This document shows positions 16,213 through 23,985 of a stretch of 64,000 nt of DNA, piece after piece. The translations under genes were made by a program, and so were the position numbers. The stretch is from Clostridia bacterium (lineage in GTDB: Bacteria; Bacillota; Clostridia; Peptostreptococcales; Anaerovoracaceae). The stretch covers positions 9,585 to 73,584 of the forward strand of contig CABJAP010000018.1 of NCBI GenBank assembly GCA_902363595.1, written 5' to 3'. How positions within the stretch are numbered: position 1 is the stretch's first letter; every line of letters begins with the position of its first letter. The notes beneath the pieces were generated by a model. The model saw nothing but the letters and a program-made list of their open reading frames with translations, searched no databases and had not been told where the DNA came from.

Positions 16213-17447
16213 TGATTCGTTTAATCAGATTGGAAATGAAAAAGGTGCTCAAGAGCAGGATGCCCAAGATTCTTCTATCCCTGGCTCTGATCCTTTCAGT
16301 AGTCATGGCCCTGGCTGTGATTCACTATGCAAATTATACTTACCAGGATGCACAGGGGAAGGAAGTAACGCTCACCGGATTTAAAGCCATTGAAAAAAAC
16401 AAGGAAATGATGGAACCTTATGAAGGACCCTTGACCCCAGAAAAGATTGAGCATGTATTCCGTGTTAACCGGGAAGCTGAAAAGACATACGAGGAAGGTA
16501 TTCCGGCGGATAGCCAGGAGAAAGAGCGTTATCCTGCTAAACGGATTTTAGGATCCTTGCGGCAGGTATATTTTGATAAAGAAGGAATGCCCAGATCGCT
16601 GAGCCAGATCGATGATAAAGACGCCCGGAATTTTTACCAGGTACGGGATGGGGTCGTGGCAGACTCGATTGCCTCCAAATATCCCAAGAGCCCTCTGATC
16701 CAGGATAAGGCGCTTGCCCTCAACGATCAAATCGAAAAGCCCTTTACCTTTCTTTACGGTTATGCCACCAGTGACAGCGCCGATTATGTGCTGATGCTGC
16801 TGATCGTGCTGATGCTCCTTTGCGGCATTTTGACAGCTCCGGTATTTTCATCGGATTACCAGACCGGAGCAGATGATATCCTCCGCTGCACCAAGAATGG
16901 AAGGGTGAGGCTGGCCGGAGCGAAAGTTCTTTCCGCTTTCCTTCTTTCCGGGCTCTGCTTTATCATCTGTATGACCATCTACCTGCTGATCGTCAATACG
17001 GCCTTTGGCTGGGACAGCCTGAAAGCCTCCATCCAGTTTACTTACAATGTGACGGTCATCGCTCCGCTGACGGCAGGAGGCGTGCAAAAACTCACGGCAG
17101 GAGCCGGTCTGCTCATCTTCCTTGCGATGATCAGCTTCATTCTCATGATCTCGTCCAAAACCAAAACCGCCATGGTTTCCATGATTCTGGCGCTGGTATT
17201 CTGTTTTCTGCCGTCACTGGTTTCAACGATCGGCAGCGGCAGCATCATCCAATGGATCTGCTGCCTTATGCCAGCGGGCGGGGCCGGACTGACCCACAGC
17301 TTCTTATTCGAGCTGCTGGGAACGAATTTCTTGCCAGCGGGAGACACCGGGTTCTGGTCGCCTTACGTAATCCTGATCGCGGCTGCGATCCAGCTGCCGC
17401 TGTTTATCATTCTAACCATTCGCTTTTACTGTAGACACGAGGCGTAG
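16212..17447 (+). CDS. ABC-2-type permease subunit
   Basis: 411-residue permease. One N-terminal helix (about 17-36) precedes an external domain of about 140 residues (40-185). A block of five or six membrane helices then runs from about 193 to 408. This resembles ABC-2 permeases in which a soluble domain is inserted after the first helix. The gene shares one base with the ATPase stop, so coupling is tight. The stop codon TAG is also the first three bases of a dispersed repeat (family C), so the last residues may have been altered by the repeat. The likely role is export with the ATPase. Confidence 0.85.
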   Translation: MIRLIRLEMKKVLKSRMPKILLSLALILSVVMALAVIHYANYTYQDAQGKEVTLTGFKAIEKNKEMMEPYEGPLTPEKIEHVFRVNREAEKTYEEGIPADSQEKERYPAKRILGSLRQVYFDKEGMPRSLSQIDDKDARNFYQVRDGVVADSIASKYPKSPLIQDKALALNDQIEKPFTFLYGYATSDSADYVLMLLIVLMLLCGILTAPVFSSDYQTGADDILRCTKNGRVRLAGAKVLSAFLLSGLCFIICMTIYLLIVNTAFGWDSLKASIQFTYNVTVIAPLTAGGVQKLTAGAGLLIFLAMISFILMISSKTKTAMVSMILALVFCFLPSLVSTIGSGSIIQWICCLMPAGGAGLTHSFLFELLGTNFLPAGDTGFWSPYVILIAAAIQLPLFIILTIRFYCRHEA

Positions 17448-17475
17448 TATTTTTTCCATTGAGTGCGGCAGCCTG
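17445..17475 (+). repeat. Repeat C, copy C1, starting at a stop codon
   Basis: About 31 bp of the form TAGTATTTTT-CCAT-GCGGC-GC. Related copies are at 31977-32007, 56661 onward and, closely, 56731-56762. In this copy the TAG is the stop codon of the ABC permease gene. Confidence 0.55.
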
Positions 17476-17560
17476 AAAAACACTGAGGCGTCCTGGGGCG
17501 ATCTCAAGCCGCCGCTCGAAGTCGATTGTCAGATAAATTTTTTTTCAGAATGGACTTTCC

Positions 17561-17633
17561 ACTTGCTGCCACGATCAAGCCCAGCAAACCCACGGTTTTG
17601 CGTTAAAAAAAGGTGAAACTTTTTCCGGGATAC
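17561..17633 (-). repeat. Repeat A, partial inverted copy (A3)
   Basis: Carries the end-proximal blocks of repeat A in inverse order: CTTGCTGCC, GATCAAG, GCAAACCCAC, TTTTGCG and the terminal TTTTCCGGGAT. It is more diverged than A1 and A4. The DNA just upstream (17476-17560) may be a decayed extension of the element. Confidence 0.6.
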
Positions 17634-17717
17634 GGAAGATGGGATCCGAGGTCCGGCCTCCCGACTTTATAACACTACCCCCTGGGCCAGAATAGTGAGA
17701 CTTACGGTACCGGTAAG

Positions 17718-17744
17718 ACGGCTGCATAAAACGGCAGCCGTTTT
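17718..17744 (+). terminator. Hairpin with short T-run before LytTR gene
   Basis: ACGGCTGC / GCAGCCGT forms an 8-bp stem with an 8-base loop and ends in TTTT. It may terminate read-through from the ABC operon. A second small dyad (CTTAC-N7-GTAAG, 17701-17717) lies just before it. Confidence 0.5.
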
Positions 17745-17757
17745 GCATGCGTCCAGG

Positions 17758-17786
17758 TTTTTGGCAGCGCCAATTTGTGATACAAT
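17758..17786 (+). promoter_or_regulatory. Extended -10 promoter of the LytTR gene
   Basis: TTTTTG (17758-17763), 17-bp spacer and TGATACAAT (17778-17786), an extended -10, 29 bases before the ATG. Confidence 0.55.
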
Positions 17787-17815
17787 AAGGCGAACATGTA
17801 AGGAGGATTGGGAAA

Positions 17816-18721
17816 ATGCCAAGGGAATACACCAATATCGAAGATTTATTACAAAGTCTAACAATCTTTCAGGGAATCAACATTGAATGCAGTCAGGATG
17901 AGGAAAAAGAAATCTTCAAAACGTTTCTGCGGCTCTACGGCAGGCGAGGCGTATCCTATATTATGCGGACAGACAGGGGGTATGACCGCCAAACGGTGGG
18001 AGAATATCTGAAATTTTTCGAAAAGCTGTCTGCAAGCCGTTTGAGCTGCAAAGAAACGATGCGGGATTTTCAGCTGGAGGACATTCGAAGGAAAAAATTG
18101 CGGGAATGTACGGTGAGCGAACACATGCGGGTCAATTTTGCCAGGATTCGTTTGGCAGAAAATCGGCTGTGTTTTTTAGAAAATCCCATTTCCGACCTGG
18201 ACGGCCTCAGTCAAAAGGTTATTTTGGAATGGATGGGAAAACAAGCGGAAGCAGAAGTTAAATTCGTTACCACCACTTCTTCCCTGCGCCATGCGCTGCT
18301 GCTTCCGGGAATGGCCTTCTATCAGGAAGAAGGACGGTACGTCCAAGTCCCCGATGAAGAAGAGACTGCCTCCTCCGATGGAGCCGTCCATAAGAAGATA
18401 GCAGCCAAATCCGGAAGCAAAACCCTGCTCTTTGAGCCAAAGGATATTGATTTTATTGAAAGCCTTAATAAAGCCAATTTTTTGTCCGTCAGAGATTCCA
18501 GTTATCAGGTTGGGTATACCATGGATGAACTGGAGGAGATGCTGAAAGATTTCGGTTTTTTCCGCTGCCATAGGTCCTATATCGTCAATGTACAAAAAGT
18601 AGAAGAAATTGAAAAGTGGACCAAGAATAGCTACAGTCTGCGCCTGAATAACCCCCAGCACAGCCAGGTTCCGCTGGCCAAAGGCCGAGTCGCCCAGATG
18701 CGGAAAACCTATAACTGGTGA
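17816..18721 (+). CDS. LytTR-family regulator with a degenerate ABC-ATPase-like domain
   Basis: 301-residue protein. The C-terminal LytTR DNA-binding domain (about 203-298) has the usual DIDFIESLNKANFLSVR and FFRCHRSYIVNV elements. Residues about 95-170 resemble the second half of an ABC ATPase: a signature-like helix (CTVSEHMRVNFARIRL) followed by a Walker B-like RLCFLENPISDLD at 118-129. There D-E-P has become E-N-P. No Walker A is present, so this domain should not hydrolyse ATP. AAGGAGG precedes the start. The gene lies just before an ABC ATPase and permease, and the dead domain may report transporter occupancy. That mechanism is inference. Confidence 0.85.
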   Translation: MPREYTNIEDLLQSLTIFQGINIECSQDEEKEIFKTFLRLYGRRGVSYIMRTDRGYDRQTVGEYLKFFEKLSASRLSCKETMRDFQLEDIRRKKLRECTVSEHMRVNFARIRLAENRLCFLENPISDLDGLSQKVILEWMGKQAEAEVKFVTTTSSLRHALLLPGMAFYQEEGRYVQVPDEEETASSDGAVHKKIAAKSGSKTLLFEPKDIDFIESLNKANFLSVRDSSYQVGYTMDELEEMLKDFGFFRCHRSYIVNVQKVEEIEKWTKNSYSLRLNNPQHSQVPLAKGRVAQMRKTYNW

Positions 18722-18726
18722 GAAGC

Positions 18727-18779
18727 GGCTCCATTGGTCGCCTTATGGCTCCCCTGGTCCCAGATTCGGCTCCCCTGGT
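18727..18779 (+). repeat. Three direct repeats GGCTCC-N3-GGT, candidate LytTR operator
   Basis: Copies at 18727-18738, 18747-18758 and 18768-18779 read GGCTCCATTGGT, GGCTCCCCTGGT and GGCTCCCCTGGT. Spacing is 20-21 bp, two helical turns. LytTR regulators bind direct repeats spaced by two turns, and this array lies between the regulator gene and its ABC genes. Confidence 0.5.
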
Positions 18780-18848
18780 TACTGCGCTATTGCAAAGAAA
18801 GGAAGCTTACCCCATAATCGGGTTCAGAAGATAGAAGGAGGAACATGT

Positions 18849-19691
18849 ATGGAATATTTAATTGAACTAAAAAAGGTTTGCCTGCAGTTTGATTTGGGCT
18901 TTGCCATCGAAAACCTGACCTTCGGTGTCAAAGAAAAGGAGATTTTCGGCTTCCTGGGGCCAAGCGGGGCCGGTAAGACCACGACCATTAAGCTGCTGAC
19001 CAAGCAGCTGAAACGAAAGTCGGGCAGTATTTCCCTGCTGGGAAAGGACATCGATCAGGTAACCCGCAGCGATTATGACCAGATCGGAATTTTATCCGAT
19101 ACCAGCAATCTTTATGAGCGGATGAGCATCCAGGATAATCTGAACTTTTTCGCTGGTCTGAGAGGCATTGGCCGCGGCCAGGTAGAGGACATACTGCAGC
19201 GGGTCGGACTCAAAGAGCAGAGGAAACAAGTATTTAAAAAATGTTCACGAGGTATGAAGCAGAGAGCAATTTTGGCCTCAGCGGTATTACACCGTCCAAG
19301 GCTCTTGTTTTTAGATGAACCTACCAGCGGCCTGGATCCGGCCACCAGCCAGGAGATCCACCGGCTGCTTTTGCAGCTCAACAAGACCGGCACAACAATA
19401 TTCCTCACAACCCACAACATGGAAGAAGCTGATAAGCTCTGCCATCGGGTGGGGATCATCAACCAAGGAAAACTGATCGCCTGCGGTGCTCCCCGGGACT
19501 TGAAGCTGGAATTCGCCAGGGATGAGATCCGTGTTATGAAAAGAGACCGACAGTACATCACAGTAAAAAAAGACGAAGCCGGCGCAAAACGGATTGCGGA
19601 ACTGATTCAGGCAGGGGACTGTGTGACCATCCACAGCAATGAACCAAACCTGGAAGAAATCTTTTTGCAGTTAACAGGGAGGGAGTTTTAA
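18849..19691 (+). CDS. ABC transporter ATPase
   Basis: 280-residue ATPase. Walker A is GPSGAGKTT (about 37-45), the signature region reads CSRGMKQRAILASAV instead of LSGGQ, Walker B is LLFLDEPTSGLDPA and the switch histidine is in TTHNMEEAD. The serine-arginine-glycine form of the signature is seen in several bacteriocin-immunity and drug-export ATPases. GAAGGAGG precedes the ATG. It is followed immediately by the permease gene and preceded by the LytTR regulator and the direct repeats. The module is probably an exporter or self-protection system switched on by the LytTR protein. Confidence 0.9.
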   Translation: MEYLIELKKVCLQFDLGFAIENLTFGVKEKEIFGFLGPSGAGKTTTIKLLTKQLKRKSGSISLLGKDIDQVTRSDYDQIGILSDTSNLYERMSIQDNLNFFAGLRGIGRGQVEDILQRVGLKEQRKQVFKKCSRGMKQRAILASAVLHRPRLLFLDEPTSGLDPATSQEIHRLLLQLNKTGTTIFLTTHNMEEADKLCHRVGIINQGKLIACGAPRDLKLEFARDEIRVMKRDRQYITVKKDEAGAKRIAELIQAGDCVTIHSNEPNLEEIFLQLTGREF

Positions 19692-20411
19692 ATGGATATT
19701 TCAATGAGAAAAATTGGCGTTTTATTTAAAAAGGACTTTACAGACTTTTTTAAGAATATGGCGGTGTTTGTAAGCTGTATCATTCCGGTGATCTTCGCTG
19801 TAGTTTATAAGTATATGCTGGCGGATATGGGTGTGGGTGCGCTATATTTGATGAATATGATCCTGGGGCTGAATCTGGCCATGATTTCAGTGATGCTGAC
19901 GGCGACCACGATTGCCGAAGAAAAAGAAAAGTTCACCCTGCGGACACTGATGCTCTCCAATGTGAGCGGCGTCGAAGTGTTTACCTCTAAAATGCTGGTA
20001 ACCAGCCTGATCATGCTCATCAGCAATACGCTCATTTTCCTGATCTCCGGGGTCGAGATCGGCCTGCTGCCCCTTTACATCGTGATAACCGTCATCGGGG
20101 GAATACCACTAATCCTGCTGGGAGCTTCGGTAGGCATCCTGGCCAGAGATCAGATGAATGCGGGCGTGTATGAAGTTCCGGTCATGCTGCTCTTCGTGCT
20201 GCCGACGGTTTTTAGCGGTATCAACAGCACGGTTGATAAGATCGCGGCCTTTACCCCTTGCCAGCCGACGCTGGATTTGGTCTTTCGGCTGCAGACGGGG
20301 AAGCTGGCATCCGGGGAGTCTCTGATGAACGCGGCGGTGATCTTGGCCTGGATCGTAATTGCGGCTATCATTCTGATACTGCTGTATCGGAAACGGGGAA
20401 CGGATAACTAG
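19692..20411 (+). CDS. ABC-2-type permease
   Basis: 239-residue membrane protein with about six helices (from 20 to 232). An N-terminal cytoplasmic stretch MRKIGVLFKKDFTDFFKN is typical of ABC-2 permeases. Its start codon directly follows the ATPase stop, so the two form one unit. The conserved acidic EEKEKFTLRTLMLSNVS segment, between helices two and three, is the coupling region of this family. With the LytTR regulator upstream it forms a three-gene export module. The substrate is unknown. Confidence 0.87.
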   Translation: MDISMRKIGVLFKKDFTDFFKNMAVFVSCIIPVIFAVVYKYMLADMGVGALYLMNMILGLNLAMISVMLTATTIAEEKEKFTLRTLMLSNVSGVEVFTSKMLVTSLIMLISNTLIFLISGVEIGLLPLYIVITVIGGIPLILLGASVGILARDQMNAGVYEVPVMLLFVLPTVFSGINSTVDKIAAFTPCQPTLDLVFRLQTGKLASGESLMNAAVILAWIVIAAIILILLYRKRGTDN

Positions 20412-20506
20412 CCGCCAGGTACTGCTCGTAATTATTAGGTAGCATTTGTTTCTCTAGTTGGTTATACTTTAAGAAAAGATGAATCAAGTAAAAAAGGGAG
20501 GCAAAT

Positions 20507-21106
20507 ATGGACGAGAAAGAAAAAGAAACTTTACTATGCAGCAAATATAATCGTATTAATCGGATTTTGGCCATATACGGGGTCAGCCCGCAAGACCGGG
20601 AAGACTTACTGCATGAAGTTTTTATGAACGCGCTGCGGCATCTGTCCCAGCTTCGGGATACCGAAAAAATGGAAGCTTGGCTTTGGACGATTACCAGGAA
20701 CACGCTGAATCATTATTGGGAAGAGATTCGAACAAGCAGCAAATCAAAGATTTCCATCGAAGGCATGGATGAAAAGAACCAGGATATCTTCGATGATGCT
20801 GCATATGAACGCTTTATACCTGAACTAAGTGAGCGCTTTCGCCATGAAGAGCTGGTTCAGGCTTTAAGACAGCTTAGCCGGGCATCATTAACGCTTCTTA
20901 GACTCCATTATTATGAAGGCTACAAGTTAAAAGAAATTGCGCAGATCATCGGAGAGACTGAGAGTTCAGTGAAAAGCCGCCATCAAAGAGCAATCGCAAG
21001 GCTGCGGCGGATTCTGATTAAAAGCCAGTGGGCACAAGAAGCTGAGACAGGAGATCAGCGGCCGCCGGGCTTGCTGACTGCAGAATTAAAACCCGCTCTT
21101 CTTTGA
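20507..21106 (+). CDS. ECF-type RNA polymerase sigma factor
   Basis: 199-residue ECF sigma factor. Region 2 shows YGVSPQDREDLLHEVFMNALRHL and WLWTITRNTLNHYW. Region 4 shows LSRASLTLLRLHYYEGYKLKEIA followed by GETESSVKSRHQRAIARL. AGGGAGG precedes the ATG. It overlaps the region in front of the EFR1 gene, but no anti-sigma gene follows. It may therefore be controlled at the level of transcription, or by an unlinked partner. A C-terminal tail of about 30 residues after region 4 is longer than usual and of unknown meaning. Confidence 0.87.
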   Translation: MDEKEKETLLCSKYNRINRILAIYGVSPQDREDLLHEVFMNALRHLSQLRDTEKMEAWLWTITRNTLNHYWEEIRTSSKSKISIEGMDEKNQDIFDDAAYERFIPELSERFRHEELVQALRQLSRASLTLLRLHYYEGYKLKEIAQIIGETESSVKSRHQRAIARLRRILIKSQWAQEAETGDQRPPGLLTAELKPALL

Positions 21107-21144
21107 GGACTCCTGTAAAATTAAGCGAAGGAAAGGAAAATAAA

Positions 21145-21924
21145 ATGAAACGGGTAATCACAATGTATTTTAGCCCAACAGGTACCAGCAGAAAGATTGC
21201 AGAAGCCATATCAAGTGCGATCTGTGCCCAATTCGGATGTGAAATGGAAACTATAAACTTAACTGAGAAAGAAATTAGAGACGGGGAGCACGAGTTTGAG
21301 GAGGATGCTTTACTGGTACTGGGCTATCCGGTATATGCAGGAAGAGTTCCCGATGTGCTGCAGGCGCCGCTGCGCATGTTAAAGGGCAGTGGTAATGCGG
21401 CAGTACTGGCCGCGGTCTATGGAAATCGGGATTATGAGGATGCCTTAGTAGAAGGACAGGACATTCTTACAAAAGCGGGATTCTCGGTCATCGGCGCAGG
21501 AGCATTCATCGGTGAACATTCCTATTCCAAGAAGGTGGCTGCCGGGCGGCCCGATGAAACGGATATCCTGAAGGCTCAAGCATTCGGCCGCCAATTTGCA
21601 GAAAAGCTGGAGCAGGGCAGCACAGCGGAAATCAAAATCAAGGGAAATCGCCCATATAAAGACCCGATGCCTGACCTGCCTTTTGTTCCTAAGACTACGG
21701 ACGCCTGTTCAAACTGCGGAATCTGCGTAAAAAAATGTCCGATGCAGGTTATTCATAAAGAAAACCCGCGGGTGGTTGATTCGGGCTGCATTCTGTGCAG
21801 CGCCTGTGTAAAGTGCTGTCCTGAGGAGGCCAAGATTATCGACGCAGAACCGATTCTCAAGATAAAAGCCATGCTAGAGTCTAAATTTACCCATCGGAAA
21901 GAGCCTGAACTGTTTCTGTTTTAA
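21145..21924 (+). CDS. EFR1-family ferrodoxin (flavodoxin plus 2x[4Fe-4S])
   Basis: 259-residue electron-transfer protein. The N-terminal flavodoxin-like domain (about 1-150) begins with TMYFSPTGTSRKIA, the FMN phosphate loop. The C-terminal domain has two [4Fe-4S] motifs, CSNCGICVKKCP and CILCSACVKCCP. This EFR1 arrangement is typical of anaerobic clostridia and is thought to move electrons between flavins and iron-sulfur partners. ATG 21145 follows GGAAAGGA and excludes a 14-residue upstream extension. The gene ends four bases inside the end of the convergent MocR gene. Confidence 0.92.
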   Translation: MKRVITMYFSPTGTSRKIAEAISSAICAQFGCEMETINLTEKEIRDGEHEFEEDALLVLGYPVYAGRVPDVLQAPLRMLKGSGNAAVLAAVYGNRDYEDALVEGQDILTKAGFSVIGAGAFIGEHSYSKKVAAGRPDETDILKAQAFGRQFAEKLEQGSTAEIKIKGNRPYKDPMPDLPFVPKTTDACSNCGICVKKCPMQVIHKENPRVVDSGCILCSACVKCCPEEAKIIDAEPILKIKAMLESKFTHRKEPELFLF

Positions 21925-23318
21925 ATTTCCCACACCTTTTTCAGCTCTGTCAGTATGGACGTAAAGGCCTCTACTGGAATGGTTGGAAACCCCAGCAGAA
22001 GCTGGGAGCGGGGACAGTTTTGCGGATCGATATAGAGAACTTCCGTGGAATAAAAGCGAATACCGATGCTTTCAGCCCTTTCAATCAGCTGATCCTGAGA
22101 GAAGGGGCTTTTTATATCCAGCAAAAGGTGGATCCCTGCGCCGCCTCCGCAGACCGAGACCGAATCCCCGAAGATTTCCTCCAGGGCAGAAAGCAGCGCA
22201 GCCTGTTTTTTTCGATAGACTGTGCGCAGCCGGTTGATGTGACGCTCATAATAGCCTTCGGCGATAAAGTCCGCCAGCGCCAGCTGATGCAGCGGCGATA
22301 CCTGGGCATTATACCGCTGATAATAAGCCTTGTAAGCCGGGATCAAGGACTTGGGAAAGACAATATAGGCGGTGCGCATGGACGGGGCCAGGGACTTGGA
22401 AAAGGTGCCGGTATAAATAGTCCTGTCGTGGATGTCCAGCGATTGAAGAGCGGGTATAGGGTTGGTATAATAGCGCAGCTCACTGTCATAGTCGTCCTCG
22501 ATCAGATAAGTATTGGTTTCCTGGGCCCATGACAGCAGCTGCCTTCGCTTTCCGACAGGTAGAACGGCGCCAGTAGGGAACTGATGAGAGGGTGTAACAT
22601 ATAAAAGGTCGGTGTCTAGTTTTTCCACAGCTGTCATGGAAATGCCGTCAGACTCCACCGGTACCGGCTGGAGCTGAAAACGATGGTTGGCAAAAATCGC
22701 CCGAATGCCGTCGTACCCCGGTTCTTCCATAGCAAACCGCTTCCCTGTGTTTTCAAAGATGTTGGCGATCATTTCCATGGAATGCTGCTGACCGCAGGTT
22801 ATGACCATTTGGTCCGGGTCGCAGACAACTCCCCTGGAACGCTGCAGATAGCGGGCAATTTCGAGGCGCAGAGCCGGTTCTCCCTGGCGGCAGGGATATT
22901 GGATCGCCGGATTAAGTTCCATTGTGGTCAAGGCATTATTCACACTTTTCCTCCACTGCCCATGAGGAAAAACGGAGTTATCGACAGAGCCGTATGCAAA
23001 ATCATAGCGGGCAGGCATCTTATATAAAGGCCCTTCCTCCCTACTGCGGCTGTGGGCCGGCGCTCCAGCATCCAGCTGGAGAGGGATTTTGCACACAAGA
23101 AATCCGCTGCCGATTCGGGATTCGATGTAGCCCTCAGCGGCCAGCTGCTGATAGGCTTTATCCACGGTATTCCTTCCCACGGAAAGTTCTTCGGCCAGTT
23201 TTCTGGTAGCTGGAAGCCGGTCTCCTGCGGCCAGGGCCCCTGTAAGGATTTCACGGACAAAGGCGGCGTAAATTTGTTCGTAGAGCGGCGATGCGCTGTC
23301 GCGGTCAATGTATAACAT
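21921..23318 (-). CDS. MocR/PdxR-type regulator (GntR-aminotransferase fusion)
   Basis: 465-residue regulator. An N-terminal GntR winged helix (about 8-75, with LPATRKLAEELSVGRNTVDKAY) is joined to an aminotransferase-fold domain (about 110-460). The PLP-binding lysine lies in TGTFSKSLAPSMR, and upstream residues SPSHQFPTGAVLP fit the cofactor site. MocR proteins bind PLP and often control vitamin B6 or amino-acid genes. The gene is divergent from a flavoprotein of the pyridoxamine-oxidase fold (23435-23905). A dyad over that gene's -35 box is a likely binding site, so the flavoprotein is the obvious target. Confidence 0.92.
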   Translation of the reverse strand: MLYIDRDSASPLYEQIYAAFVREILTGALAAGDRLPATRKLAEELSVGRNTVDKAYQQLAAEGYIESRIGSGFLVCKIPLQLDAGAPAHSRSREEGPLYKMPARYDFAYGSVDNSVFPHGQWRKSVNNALTTMELNPAIQYPCRQGEPALRLEIARYLQRSRGVVCDPDQMVITCGQQHSMEMIANIFENTGKRFAMEEPGYDGIRAIFANHRFQLQPVPVESDGISMTAVEKLDTDLLYVTPSHQFPTGAVLPVGKRRQLLSWAQETNTYLIEDDYDSELRYYTNPIPALQSLDIHDRTIYTGTFSKSLAPSMRTAYIVFPKSLIPAYKAYYQRYNAQVSPLHQLALADFIAEGYYERHINRLRTVYRKKQAALLSALEEIFGDSVSVCGGGAGIHLLLDIKSPFSQDQLIERAESIGIRFYSTEVLYIDPQNCPRSQLLLGFPTIPVEAFTSILTELKKVWEI

Positions 23319-23357
23319 AAATGTTCCTTTTGTAATTGGATCCTGTCAAAATTTGAA

Positions 23358-23395
23358 AATTGGTGCTTACGTTAAAGCCAATTTCATTGTATACT
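23358..23395 (+). promoter_or_regulatory. Promoter with dyad, likely MocR target
   Basis: TTACGT (23367-23372), 17-bp spacer, TATACT (23390-23395). An imperfect dyad ATTGGTGCTT / AAAGCCAAT spans about 23359-23382 and covers the -35 region. It lies between the MocR gene and the divergent flavoprotein gene. Confidence 0.6.
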
Positions 23396-23434
23396 CATGG
23401 CAAGAAGAAATCAAGAAAAACAGGAGGTATCAAT

Positions 23435-23905
23435 ATGGATAAAGAAATGAGAAGAAGTGAAAAAGCTATGACTCGTGAGGAGTCGATGGAGGTCTTGGAA
23501 AAAGCGGAATACGGCGTGCTTTCAACAATCAGTACCGACCAGACGCCATACGGAACACCGATGAATTTTGTCTATCAGGATGGCGCCATCTATTTTCACT
23601 GCGCACTTACAGGGCACAGACTGGAAAACTTGGCAGCCAACAGCAGCGCCTGTCTGACGGTTACAGACTCAGTAAAGCTGATGCCTGAGAAATTCAATAC
23701 CCAGTACAGGTCGGTCATCGTCTTTGGAACCGTTCAGATGGTGGAAGATCAAAAGGAAAAGAGAAAGGGGATCACAGCCATTTTAAAAAAACTGTCACCG
23801 GACCATTTAAAAGCGGGTGAGGACTATATCAATTCCGCGTTCGAAAAGCTGCATGTTCTTAGGCTGGATATCGAGAAGATCAGCGGAAAAGCGACCAGAG
23901 GATAG
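23435..23905 (+). CDS. NimA-like pyridoxamine 5'-phosphate oxidase-family protein
   Basis: 156-residue FMN-binding split-barrel protein, paralogue of 7734-8222. Shared elements include YGTPMNFVYQDGAIYFHCA, GHRLENL and the late LRLDIEKISGKATRG. The start at 23435 follows CAGGAGGT. It is transcribed away from the MocR gene and is probably its regulatory target. Family members reduce nitro compounds or act as flavin reductases. A B6-linked reaction is possible because of the PLP-type regulator, but the sequence does not prove it. Its length matches the NimA group. Confidence 0.85.
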   Translation: MDKEMRRSEKAMTREESMEVLEKAEYGVLSTISTDQTPYGTPMNFVYQDGAIYFHCALTGHRLENLAANSSACLTVTDSVKLMPEKFNTQYRSVIVFGTVQMVEDQKEKRKGITAILKKLSPDHLKAGEDYINSAFEKLHVLRLDIEKISGKATRG

Positions 23906-23930
23906 AACTGGCGAAATATTTTGCTTCCCT

Positions 23931-23953
23931 ATTTCCCAGGAGCGATTTATAAT
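23931..23953 (+). promoter_or_regulatory. Weak candidate promoter for the EndoQ-UvrD gene
   Basis: A good -10 TATAAT (23948-23953) lies 33 bases before the ATG. The -35 is poor (TTCCCT at about 23925-23930, 17-bp spacer). Confidence 0.4.
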
Positions 23954-23985
23954 AAAAGCATCTTGGGAAAAGCAGGTGAAGCAAC

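Noticed and set aside
18727..18779. CRISPR array
   Set aside because: The three repeats are only 12 bp with 8-9 bp between, too short for repeats and spacers, and no cas gene is present.
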